Made by a program: the position numbers and the translations under genes. A stretch of 53,242 bases of DNA from Saprospira sp. CCB-QB6 (lineage in GTDB: Bacteria > Bacteroidota > Bacteroidia > Chitinophagales > Saprospiraceae). The notes beneath the pieces are model-generated. The model saw only the letters and a list, made by a program, of their open reading frames with translations. It was not told the origin of the DNA and made no database searches. The stretch spans positions 1-53,242 of the forward strand of contig NZ_CP116809.1 of NCBI RefSeq assembly GCF_028464065.1, given 5' to 3'. Shown here piece after piece: positions 27,923 to 34,942 of this stretch (the stretch's first letter is position 1; the number at the start of each line of letters is the position of its first letter).

Positions 27923-28822
27923 ATGAAAAGAATAAGCTTTTTGGCCTTTTTGGTCTTGCAACTATATAGTACTATAAGTTGGAGCCAAAAAACAGCTTTT
28001 GCCGTAGAATTAGCCGCCTTTGAGAAACAAGTGGATCTTAGTTATTTTAGCCCCATTCAAGCCGTTTATGAGCTCTATGATGTAAACGACTTTTACCGCT
28101 ATCAGATTCCAGCCAAAAGTAAAGCAGAAGCCGAAACCTTATTAGCCGAAGTACGCGCAGGCAAATTTCCCTATGCTAGAATCATTGACTTTAAGGCTAG
28201 AGAAGAAGCTTGCAAAAACTCTTGTGGATTTTGGGCCCCAAAATATACTGGGCGAAATAATGATAATGACGAGCAAGAAGAAGCTTGGGCCAACACTCCA
28301 AATAACAACCCTCCCAATCAACTTTTGGCCTCCAAAAAGACCAATAAAACAGCCTTAGCTCCACCTCAAAACCGCAGTTTAGGTGGACTAGCCGCCCCAG
28401 AAGAGAGCTTGAGCTCTGCCATCTTTTTTGATTTTAATAGCAGCGAAATTCCCAGTCGAGAAAGTTATAAGATCAATTACCTAAGCGAATTGATGAAGTC
28501 AAACCCAGAGTATACTTTGGTCCTAAATGGCCATTCTGATGCCATTGGTGAGGAAGACAAAAACCTCAATCTCTCTAAAGAACGACTCGAAAAAGTAATG
28601 CTCAGCCTATTTATGAAAGGCGTAGAAGGCGAGCGCATGCGCATTCGTCCCCAAGGCGAACTAGAACCCATTGCCATCAATGAATACCCCAACGGAAGCG
28701 ATAGCCCAGAAGGCCGCCGCTATAATCGACGTGTTCAACTCCAATTACTAAATGATAAAGGCGAAGAATTACCCCTTTTAGCCCCAATTGAAATCCCTGA
28801 ACAGCTCCAAATTGGAGAATAA
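27923..28822 (+). CDS. OmpA-family envelope protein
   Basis: 299 aa. An N-terminal hydrophobic stretch (ISFLAFLVLQLYSTISWSQ) looks like a signal peptide. The C-terminal third (about 175-285) is an OmpA-like peptidoglycan-binding domain: AIFFDFNSSEI, YTLVLNGHSDAIGEEDKN, LSKERLEKVML and GRRYNRRVQLQ keep the order and the conserved D and R residues that bind meso-diaminopimelate. The middle part is Asn/Pro-rich and probably a linker. It may tether the outer membrane to the wall. It ends at a bidirectional terminator shared with tryptophan dioxygenase. Confidence 0.85.
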   Translation: MKRISFLAFLVLQLYSTISWSQKTAFAVELAAFEKQVDLSYFSPIQAVYELYDVNDFYRYQIPAKSKAEAETLLAEVRAGKFPYARIIDFKAREEACKNSCGFWAPKYTGRNNDNDEQEEAWANTPNNNPPNQLLASKKTNKTALAPPQNRSLGGLAAPEESLSSAIFFDFNSSEIPSRESYKINYLSELMKSNPEYTLVLNGHSDAIGEEDKNLNLSKERLEKVMLSLFMKGVEGERMRIRPQGELEPIAINEYPNGSDSPEGRRYNRRVQLQLLNDKGEELPLLAPIEIPEQLQIGE

Positions 28823-28843
28823 TGGACAAAAAATATTAAAAAA

Positions 28844-28873
28844 AAGGGCCTTTCGATTGATCGAAAGGCCCTT
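28844..28873. terminator. Bidirectional terminator between the OmpA-like gene and tryptophan dioxygenase
   Basis: AAGGGCCTTTCGA and TCGAAAGGCCCTT make a perfect 13-bp stem around TTGA, preceded by a run of A on the plus strand. Confidence 0.9.
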
Positions 28874-28887
28874 GCTATTTACGCTAA

Positions 28888-29946
28888 TTAAAGTCTAAAC
28901 GATAAATCTTTAATCAGTTTTTGATCCAATTCAGGTAACAAATGTCTTGGAATTAAATAGGTGGCTAAGCCCGCCAAATCACCAAAAATATGGTGTTTGT
29001 TCAAGGCGCCCTCCAAATATCCAGCTCCTGAAGATCCCCCAGTTCCCGCTCGCATACCAATCATACGACGCACCATAATCATGTGGCGATAACGGAAAGT
29101 TGACATCAATTCATCCAATTCTAGCAATTTATTTAAGAGCTGAAATGGCTGCTGCAACAAAGGATATTCACGGTACAAATAGATAAATAAGGCCGAGCGA
29201 CAGGCTTTTTCACTCAATCGAACTGGGCGATTTTCTGAAGCAAAGAAGAGCTCATCAAAGGCTTTCATGCTAATTTCTGAACGCTCAGAGCCCTTCAAAC
29301 CAGCCAAATATACCCCTCTATAATGCGCCCAAAATGGATGCAGTTCTGAATTCCCCCCCTCTTTTTCCTCAAAATTTTGCCAATAATCCAATTGCCAAAA
29401 AGGCATCCGAGCCAACCAATTATCCAATAATTCAAACAAAGACAAACTATTTTCTGCCGCTTTTATGGCCTCAATATGCTCTTCTCTTAACTGCTTTTCA
29501 TAGTATTTTTTGGCATGTCGATGATCCATTTTTAAGCCCAAACGAGTCTCAATTAAACGAAATTGAAAGCTCTGAAAACCCGAAGCAGGAGTCAATAAAT
29601 CTCTAAAATCTAAGAAATCCATAGGCGTCATGGTCTCCATAACCCGAACCTGAGCCACCAATAATTTCCAAATTTCTACCACCCGATTCAACCGATGTGT
29701 AACCACCTGCAACCCCTTAGAATTGTCATTGATGTACTGCTCATCAAAAATTTTTAAGATAGACCCTAACTCATGCTGAACCTGCTTAAACCAAAGCTCA
29801 TAAGCCTGATGAACAATGATAAATAACATCTCATCATGCGCATCTACCCCCTGCGCCTCACTTTCCAATTGCTGAGCCGACAAAATTTTATCTAAGCCCA
29901 AATAGTCGTTGTAATACTGCTCTTTTCCAGTATAAGAGTTTTTCAT
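28888..29946 (-). CDS. kynA: Tryptophan 2,3-dioxygenase
   Basis: Heme enzyme that opens the indole ring of L-tryptophan to N-formylkynurenine. The 352-aa form starting at 29946 (MKNSYTGKEQYYNDYLGLDK) begins like other family members; the 25 codons upstream do not fit. HDEMLFIIVHQAYELWFKQ near 37-55 is the substrate pocket and FRYRHMIMVRRMIGMRAGTGG followed by SSG near 290 the heme-ligand and C-terminal signature. Further kynurenine genes are not in the window. It stands alone, with a composite half-element (hairpin element plus array 7) upstream. Confidence 0.95.
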   Translation of the reverse strand: MKNSYTGKEQYYNDYLGLDKILSAQQLESEAQGVDAHDEMLFIIVHQAYELWFKQVQHELGSILKIFDEQYINDNSKGLQVVTHRLNRVVEIWKLLVAQVRVMETMTPMDFLDFRDLLTPASGFQSFQFRLIETRLGLKMDHRHAKKYYEKQLREEHIEAIKAAENSLSLFELLDNWLARMPFWQLDYWQNFEEKEGGNSELHPFWAHYRGVYLAGLKGSERSEISMKAFDELFFASENRPVRLSEKACRSALFIYLYREYPLLQQPFQLLNKLLELDELMSTFRYRHMIMVRRMIGMRAGTGGSSGAGYLEGALNKHHIFGDLAGLATYLIPRHLLPELDQKLIKDLSFRL

Positions 29947-30105
29947 AGTAGCTGTTTTTATGCGACTTTTCACCGCGTTTCTTGCAACTTTAGGCAATTT
30001 TAAGCAGCTCTCCAATTCCAAATCAAAATTCTAACTCAAGAATAATATTTCGGCTTTTGATCATACGTTTCTCTAATTTTTAGCCTTTTTATTATACGTT
30101 TTTTT

Positions 30106-30223
30106 AGGGGCCTCCGCAGCACAGCTGCGGCGCTACGTTTCAGGGCTCGCAAGACGCTCGGCCCTTCGGCGGACTAGCCGCCTCGGTCTGGCGCTCCGCG
30201 CCACCCCTGCACATCGCTAGGCC
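30106..30223 (+). repeat. GC-rich hairpin element upstream of the partition genes
   Basis: Plus orientation. Hairpins: CCGCAGC/GCTGCGG, GGCGG/CCGCC (loop ACTAG) and GGCGC/GCGCC, the last replacing the common GGCC/GGCC with both arms changed together. Octamer array 7 follows 52 bp later, as in the left half of a composite unit. Confidence 0.8.
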
Positions 30224-30275
30224 AAAACCCAAGCTCGGCCAAAAACAAAATCCCCATTTTATAGGCTTTTGCGCC

Positions 30276-30331
30276 ATAAAGATTTAAAGAAATAAAGAAT
30301 TCTTTATTTCTTTAAATCTTTATTTCTTTAT
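30276..30331. repeat. Octamer array 7 (7 words), containing a perfect 48-bp palindrome
   Basis: Words: ATAAAGAT, TTAAAGAA, ATAAAGAA, TTCTTTAT, TTCTTTAA, ATCTTTAT, TTCTTTAT. Words four to six are the exact reverse complement of words one to three, so 30276-30323 is a perfect palindrome without a loop. This is the only array without a CG-containing word. Confidence 0.88.
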
Positions 30332-30413
30332 TGGAATTTCAAGCCCAAATCCTTAGCTTTAAGCCTAGATCACTGCCCTTTTTGGGCCATTTTTTTGCCT
30401 CAAAATCTATCGT

Positions 30414-31052
30414 ATGCCCGTCAAAATAGGGGTCGTCTCTCAAAAAGGAGGCGTCGGAAAAAGTACGCTCTGCCGCCTGCTCGCCAGAGAATATGCCGCC
30501 AACGATTGGGAAGTTAAAATCGCCGATATGGATGTTTCCCAATCCACGTCCTTTAACTGGAATAGCCGCCGATTACAACAAAATATACTGCCCGCTATCT
30601 CTGTAGAACAGTTTGCAGAGGTCAAAAGAGCCATCAAAATTAGCCAAAATCACGACCTCATTATCTTTGATGGCGCCCCCAGCTCTAACCGCCTTACCCT
30701 AGAAATTGCCCAAACTTCTGACCTTATTTTGCTCCCCACTGGTACCGCTCTAGACGATCTAGAACCGACCATCAAACTGGCCCACGAACTCAAAAAACGC
30801 AAGATCCCACGCCAAAAAATTGCCCTGGTCCTCTCCAGAATCGGTACCTCTAAAGCCGAAATCGAAGAGGCCAAAGACTATATTTCAATCACTGGATACC
30901 CACTTATCGAAGGCTATTTAGAAGAAAAAACCGCCTACCGAAGAGCTAGCGATTTGGGCCAAGCCCTAACCGAAACCCCCTACCCTAGCCTCAATGAAAA
31001 GGCCGATATTTTGGTCCAAAATATTATCAATTACCTAGCTAAAATCAGCTAG
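30414..31052 (+). CDS. ParA/ParF-type partition ATPase
   Basis: 212 aa. The deviant Walker A KGGVGKST at 11-18 is typical of ParA ATPases. The switch strands ADMDVSQST near 38-46 and LIIFDGAPSS near 82-91 follow. It lacks the N-terminal helix-turn-helix of larger ParA proteins, which places it with the small type Ib (ParF-like) partition ATPases of plasmids. The ParG-like gene downstream supports this. Expected role: ATP-driven segregation of the replicon together with the centromere-binding partner. The 277-bp gap to the next gene is longer than in known parFG operons. Confidence 0.85.
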   Translation: MPVKIGVVSQKGGVGKSTLCRLLAREYAANDWEVKIADMDVSQSTSFNWNSRRLQQNILPAISVEQFAEVKRAIKISQNHDLIIFDGAPSSNRLTLEIAQTSDLILLPTGTALDDLEPTIKLAHELKKRKIPRQKIALVLSRIGTSKAEIEEAKDYISITGYPLIEGYLEEKTAYRRASDLGQALTETPYPSLNEKADILVQNIINYLAKIS

Positions 31053-31329
31053 TTCCCCCCCCAAAAACAGCCCCTTTTCTTGGGCATTTTTAGCCTAAAA
31101 CGACCTAAATTCAATCCCAAAAACGACTCATTGACGTCTTTTTGTTTAAAAAATAACGCTCTACTCCCCCTTTTATTCTCGACGTTTTTTAACAAGTCTC
31201 CTAAACTTTTATCTATTTTTTTAATGTCTAAAAAGGTTGATAACTGTTTATTTACATTAAAAACCCATAGAGTTACTTACCTTTCGTAAATAATTTTACA
31301 TCCATTTTTTTAGATATAATTATGTGATT

Positions 31330-31560
31330 ATGGCCAAAATACCCGCTCCCAAAAAGCTAAAAAGTAGCAAAGGACAGCCTCCAAAAGAAGAAAATAGTAG
31401 CAAAAATCTCGAAAAAAGACCAAAAATTGAACGAGTTGCCCTCAATTTTTCAGTCGATGCCGACTTCAGAAAAGCGCTAAAATCTGCCGCCCTAGAAGAG
31501 GAAATTTCTATGGTAGAGTTATTAAAAAAAATGTTCGATTTTTATCAAAATCGAGACTAA
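31330..31560 (+). CDS. ParG-like ribbon-helix-helix partition protein
   Basis: 76 aa (start at 31330; a GTG two codons upstream is possible). A basic, low-complexity N-terminal tail of about 35 residues precedes a ribbon-helix-helix domain (IERVALNFSVDADFRKALKS and onward). Size and layout are those of plasmid ParG centromere-binding repressors, whose flexible tail stimulates the ATPase partner and whose domain starts KIKRVNVNF. It follows the ParF-like gene and ends at a strong terminator. The assignment rests on architecture and motif resemblance. Confidence 0.72.
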   Translation: MAKIPAPKKLKSSKGQPPKEENSSKNLEKRPKIERVALNFSVDADFRKALKSAALEEEISMVELLKKMFDFYQNRD

Positions 31561-31588
31561 TAAAATAGCCGCTTTTTTGCCTTTTTTT

Positions 31589-31622
31589 AAGCCGTCGTTT
31601 TCTTAAAAACGACGGCTTTTTT
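31589..31622 (+). terminator. Terminator after the ParG-like gene
   Basis: AAGCCGTCGTTTT and AAAACGACGGCTT (13-bp stem, loop CTTA) followed by T residues. Confidence 0.9.
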
Positions 31623-31688
31623 GTCTTTTTTCTAAAAAATTTGTCGTCGTTTTTAAAAATTGTCGCCCTAAATTAGACTATACACGAC

Positions 31689-31790
31689 TACGAAAAAAGC
31701 TTTTTTATGGCCTATAAATCCTATTTAGACTAGGTTTTATTTGTAATTCAGACACCTACTAAACATCTATACGAAAAAAATGCTTTTTAT
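31689..31790. repeat. Two A/T dyad repeats, candidate centromere or control sites
   Basis: TACGAAAAAAGCTTTTTTAT at 31689-31708 and a one-base-longer variant (TACGAAAAAAATGCTTTTTAT split by ATGC) at 31770-31790, 81 bp apart. Each is an A-tract/T-tract dyad preceded by TACG. They are possible binding sites for the ParG-like protein; this is inference from position only. Confidence 0.45.
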
Positions 31791-31946
31791 AAATTAGTTT
31801 AGTCACTTTTTTGTTCTTAATGGTCAAAAAATCGACTAAAAAGCCTTTCAAAAATTTATTTTTCGTGTATAAGTTTTAAGTGACTAGAAATTGCGTCAGA
31901 ATGGCAAAAAAAATTTTAATTTTTTAAACCAACAACAACAATTTTC

Positions 31947-32043
31947 AAACAACAACAAAATCCACGACAGTTTAGCGCCAGCCCCGCTCTCGGGCGTACG
32001 CGCGCGAGGCCAAGAGTTAAGCTATACCCTTTTGTTGTTGTTT
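31947..32043. repeat. 14-bp inverted repeats enclosing a GC-rich island
   Basis: AAACAACAACAAAA (31947-31960) and its exact reverse complement (32030-32043) flank 69 bp that include GCGCCAGCCCCGC and CGTACGCGCGCG, very GC-rich inside an AT-rich origin. Additional CAACAACAACAA lies just outside on the left. The form suggests a recombination, transfer-origin or initiator site. Confidence 0.6.
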
Positions 32044-32118
32044 ATTTTAACAACAATACTTTTCTATATTTTCCGACCCCGTAACTAATTGATTGTCATT
32101 TGATTACAAAGGTTAACA

Positions 32119-32233
32119 ACGACGGATTTGGGGTGTTAGAACGACGGATTTGGGGTGTTTTTGGTTTTTAACGACGACGGATTTGGGGTGTCGAACGACA
32201 ATTTTGGGGTGAAAAACGACGGATTTGGGGTGT
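32119..32233 (+). repeat. Five iterons of the replication origin
   Basis: ACGACGGATTTGGGGTGT occurs exactly at 32119, 32141, 32174 and 32216. A variant (ACGACAATTTTGGGGTGA) is at 32195. Start-to-start distances are 22, 33, 21 and 21 bp, close to whole helical turns, so all lie on one face of the DNA. They end about 125 bp before the Rep start codon and are the expected binding sites of that initiator. Confidence 0.9.
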
Positions 32234-32289
32234 TTTTATTCCTTCAAATTGCAGTTTTTTTTCGCCGCTGCGTTGATAATGCCGTTTTT

Positions 32290-32298
32290 TGTGGATAA
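32290..32298 (-). promoter_or_regulatory. DnaA box
   Basis: TGTGGATAA is the exact reverse complement of the consensus TTATCCACA. A second copy with one mismatch (TGTGGAAAA) lies at 32312-32320. Both sit between the iterons and rep. Confidence 0.82.
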
Positions 32299-32359
32299 AT
32301 TAGCCCAAAATTGTGGAAAACTGCCTCAAACGCCCATTTTATGCCAATAACTTAAAAGT

Positions 32360-33730
32360 ATGGAACAAAAAAACAAAAGACAGGTTGCTTCAACAGTTAG
32401 AGAAGCAAACGAATTGATCGAAGCTAGCTACCGGTTTTCTGTCTGGGAGGATCGGATTTTTTTGCTCACCCTTTCGCAAATCCAAGCAGAGGATGACGAC
32501 TTCAAAATTTACAAAATCTACGTCAAGGATTTGGCCCGAGAATATGGCTTGGCGACTAAAAGTGTTTACGAAAATATCCGAGAGGCTGTTTCTTCCTTGC
32601 AGCGCAAAACCATCAGCATCCCTTTTCGCTTCGATGAGGGGCCTGGAAAATTGACGACCAGCTTTTTCACCTCCTTCGGCGAATTGGACCAATCTGACTT
32701 TAGCCACATCCTGGTGGAGCTGCACCCCAAGCTCAAGCCCTACCTGCTGCAGCTCAAAGAGCGCTTCACTCAGTACAACATTTCCTTCCTAGTCCGCATG
32801 CAGAGCCACTACTCCAAGCGGATCTACAAACTTCTCAAACAGTACCACCCCTTGAGTCGACGAAGAATTAGCGTTCAGCAACTCAAGCAAATTTTGCAAA
32901 TCGAGCCAGAGGAGTACAAGCGCTACTTCGACTTCAAGCGCCGAGTGATTCTCAAAGCTCAAGAAGATTTGGCCGAGTACACCGACCTGAAGTTTGAGTT
33001 TGAGGAGGAGCGCAAGGGCCGAAAGGTTCAAGCTATTTTGTTCACTATTTTTACCAACGAAAAAAACGAAATTGAAAGCGCGCCAGCACCCAAGAGCAAA
33101 ACCCCAAAAAAACTCCAAGCGGCTCCAAGCCAAAACAAGCTTTCGCCAGCGGCCCAAAAACTTTTTGATCAGGTGGAGCACTGGGGACTCTCTCGGCAGG
33201 ATTTTGAAAAATACCTAGAGCAGAAAACCCAAGAGGAATTCCAAACCTGCATCGACCTGACCCTGCAAAACGAAAAAGTCAAAAACCGAGTGGCTTACTT
33301 GGTGAGTTTACTTAAAAAAGAAAATTTAAAGGCCGTCAAAAAGTTAGAAGAAAATGGACAGCCTCCAGTGCTCAAAAATTCTTTCCATCAGGAATTCAAA
33401 AAGTTGGAAAAGGAGCATCAGCTGGAAGTGAGTCAATGCCGAGCCCATTACCACCAACTGGCCCAAGAGGAGATTTTGCGGCAGTTGCAAGATGGCCCCA
33501 GCATCGAGCGCTTCATCAGCCAGTTTCGGGCGCAAAACTCTTGGATGCCGCTCAACCTGCAGGCTTTTCGGCGAGAGTTTGAGGAAAGTCGAATGTTTCA
33601 GGGCCGAGTTTACAACCTCTTCCGCCAAGTTTTGCCCCAATTGCCCGAATTGGAGCAAAAGCGGGATTTGCAGATCAAAAAGCTGGAAAAAGATTTCTGG
33701 GCATTAGTCAAGAAGCTGAGGAACGCCTAA
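32360..33730 (+). CDS. Plasmid replication initiator (Rep_3 / RepB family)
   Basis: 456 aa. Residues about 8-230 read as the two winged-helix domains of Rep_3 initiators: ANELIEASYRFSVWEDRIFLLTLSQI at the start, LAREYGLATKSVYENIREAVSSLQRKTISI, then SHYSKRIYKLLKQYHPL and ISVQQLKQILQIEPEEYKRYFDFKRRVILKAQEDL. The remaining 225 residues are Lys/Gln/Glu-rich helices, an extension beyond the usual 250-350 aa that is probably an accessory domain. It should bind the upstream iterons and open the origin. Its codons are more GC-rich than the flanking origin. Confidence 0.88.
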   Translation: MEQKNKRQVASTVREANELIEASYRFSVWEDRIFLLTLSQIQAEDDDFKIYKIYVKDLAREYGLATKSVYENIREAVSSLQRKTISIPFRFDEGPGKLTTSFFTSFGELDQSDFSHILVELHPKLKPYLLQLKERFTQYNISFLVRMQSHYSKRIYKLLKQYHPLSRRRISVQQLKQILQIEPEEYKRYFDFKRRVILKAQEDLAEYTDLKFEFEEERKGRKVQAILFTIFTNEKNEIESAPAPKSKTPKKLQAAPSQNKLSPAAQKLFDQVEHWGLSRQDFEKYLEQKTQEEFQTCIDLTLQNEKVKNRVAYLVSLLKKENLKAVKKLEENGQPPVLKNSFHQEFKKLEKEHQLEVSQCRAHYHQLAQEEILRQLQDGPSIERFISQFRAQNSWMPLNLQAFRREFEESRMFQGRVYNLFRQVLPQLPELEQKRDLQIKKLEKDFWALVKKLRNA

Positions 33731-33753
33731 GAGGCCCCTAGCTGCCCGTCTAA

Positions 33754-34252
33754 GCGCTTTAAATCTCGTTTTGATGTATTGGGTTGTTAGGGGTGGAGAT
33801 CGTCGATTAGGAGCTAAATGAGCGCCTTTTAGCAAAATGGGGACTGTGCGAGGCGGATTGCTGAAGTTCAGGCTTGGAGCTCCGCATGGAAGCATTTTGC
33901 TTCTGCAAGTTTGGATGATAAAGCTAGTTTGCCGTTTAAGGCCCTTTTTGGGCGATTTGAGCGCTTTAAATCTCGTTTTGGTGCATTGGGTTGTCAGGGG
34001 TGGAGATCGTCGCTTAGAAGCCAAATGAGCGCCTTTTAGCAAAATGGGGACTGTGCGAGGCGGATTGCTGAAGTTCAGGCTTGGAGCTCCGCATGGAAGC
34101 ATTTTGCTTCTGCAAGTTTGGATGATAAAGCTAGTTTGTCGTTTAAGGCCCTTTTTGGGCGATTTGAGCGCTTTAAATCTCGTTTTGGTGTATTGGGTTG
34201 TCAGGGGTGGAGATCGTCGCTTAGAAGGCAAATGAGCGCCTTTTAGTAAAAT
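33754..34252. repeat. 207-bp tandem direct repeat (2.4 copies)
   Basis: Copies start at 33754, 33961 and 34168, each beginning GCGCTTTAAATCTCGTTTTG. The first two are complete and differ at only a few bases; the third stops after about 85 bp. It begins 24 bp after the rep stop codon. Because 207 is a multiple of three, frames stay open across copies on both strands, which produces ORF-like artefacts of up to 175 codons. Confidence 0.92.
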
Positions 34253-34273
34253 CTTGGTCCAGACTTCTGCGTT

Positions 34274-34419
34274 TGGAGGCGAGCGCAGCGAGCCGGCTTA
34301 GGGATGGGCAGCAGTGGCCGCAGGCCAGACCGAGCCAGCAGAGCTGGCGAAGGGCCGAGCGAATAGCGAGCTGCGAGACAGCCCGACCCGAGGCCCAAGG
34401 GGCCGAAGGGGAAGCTCCT
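34274..34419 (-). repeat. GC-rich hairpin element after the tandem repeat
   Basis: Minus orientation. Hairpins on the plus strand: GGCC/GGCC, GCCAGC/GCTGGC and GGCC/GGGCC, with the constant parts AGGGCCGAGCG and GCGAGCTGCG. Octamer array 8 follows about 95 bp later. Confidence 0.75.
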
Positions 34420-34515
34420 AAATAGTGTTAGATTTGTTCCTGTAAATTAATTAGGGATCTAAAATTTGGATCGACTTTTTAGCGCTTTAAAAAGCTTAAT
34501 TAACTGATTATCAGT

Positions 34516-34571
34516 ATAAAGATTTCTTTATTTAACGGAATCTTTATTTCGTTAAATCTTTAATTAAAGAT
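34516..34571. repeat. Octamer array 8 (7 words)
   Basis: Words: ATAAAGAT, TTCTTTAT, TTAACGGA, ATCTTTAT, TTCGTTAA, ATCTTTAA, TTAAAGAT. All fit the consensus. It lies 23 bp beyond the 3' end of the HPt gene. Confidence 0.86.
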
Positions 34572-34594
34572 TTTGTTGTATATACGAAAATGGC

Positions 34595-34942
34595 TTATTT
34601 AGGCCAATTTAGCGCTTCTTTTTCTATGGCTTTAAGCTCCTTTAAAAAGCTATGAAAACTATCTTGGAAAAGGCTCATTTTGGGTTGTTCGAGTTGGGTA
34701 AATGCTTCTAAATCTTGGGCCGTTTGGTAGCTATCTTGGCAGCCAAACAGATGCAAATTGCTTTTGAGTTGATGGAGTAGGCGGGTTAATTTTGGCCAAT
34801 TATTGTTGGTTTGGGCTGTTGCAAGTTGAGTTTGCATCTGGGTTAACTCTTGGGCAAAATCTTGGAGAAAGGGGCGCCATTGTTCTTCTTGGGGGCCGAC
34901 TAATTGTTGGAGGCGTTGGAGTTTTATTTTTGGGGAATTCAT
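34595..34942 (-). CDS. Histidine-phosphotransfer (HPt) domain protein
   Basis: 115 aa, all helical. LLHQLKSNLHLFG near 55-67 matches the HPt signature with the phosphorylatable His57 (usual form HxLKGxxxxxG). A single HPt domain passes phosphate between response regulators and hybrid kinases. Its start overlaps the stop of the NtrC-like gene by 4 bp (ATGA), so the two are translationally coupled and probably work together. No histidine kinase gene is in the window. Confidence 0.75.
   Translation of the reverse strand: MNSPKIKLQRLQQLVGPQEEQWRPFLQDFAQELTQMQTQLATAQTNNNWPKLTRLLHQLKSNLHLFGCQDSYQTAQDLEAFTQLEQPKMSLFQDSFHSFLKELKAIEKEALNWPK

Larger units (their letters stand above)
31561..32359. other. 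Plasmid-type replication origin region
   Basis: AT-rich 800-bp stretch between the partition genes and rep. In order it holds a terminator, two A6-GCT-T5/T6 dyads, a GC-rich island between 14-bp inverted repeats, five iterons, and two DnaA-box sequences just before the rep start. CGAC/GTCG words recur throughout. The layout is that of iteron-controlled plasmid origins. A 65-codon frame at 31891-32088 crosses the inverted repeats and is probably not a gene. Confidence 0.78.

Noticed and set aside
30276-30331. Octamer arrays as ordinary rho-independent terminators
   Set aside because: Their stems are nearly pure A/T, several lie upstream of start codons, and proper GC-stem terminators exist separately nearby.
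31080-31289. 69-codon ORF between the two partition genes
   Set aside because: It is AT-rich with no domain, and probably is the control region of the ParG-like gene.
31891-32088. 65-codon ORF with a C-terminal hydrophobic segment in the origin region
   Set aside because: It spans the 14-bp inverted repeats and the GC-rich island, and its N-terminal half is low complexity (Asn/Gln runs).
33704-34231. Minus-strand ORF of 175 codons with a 69-residue repeat
   Set aside because: It is a by-product of a 207-bp tandem repeat whose length is a multiple of three; the opposite strand is open too, and it overlaps the rep 3' end.
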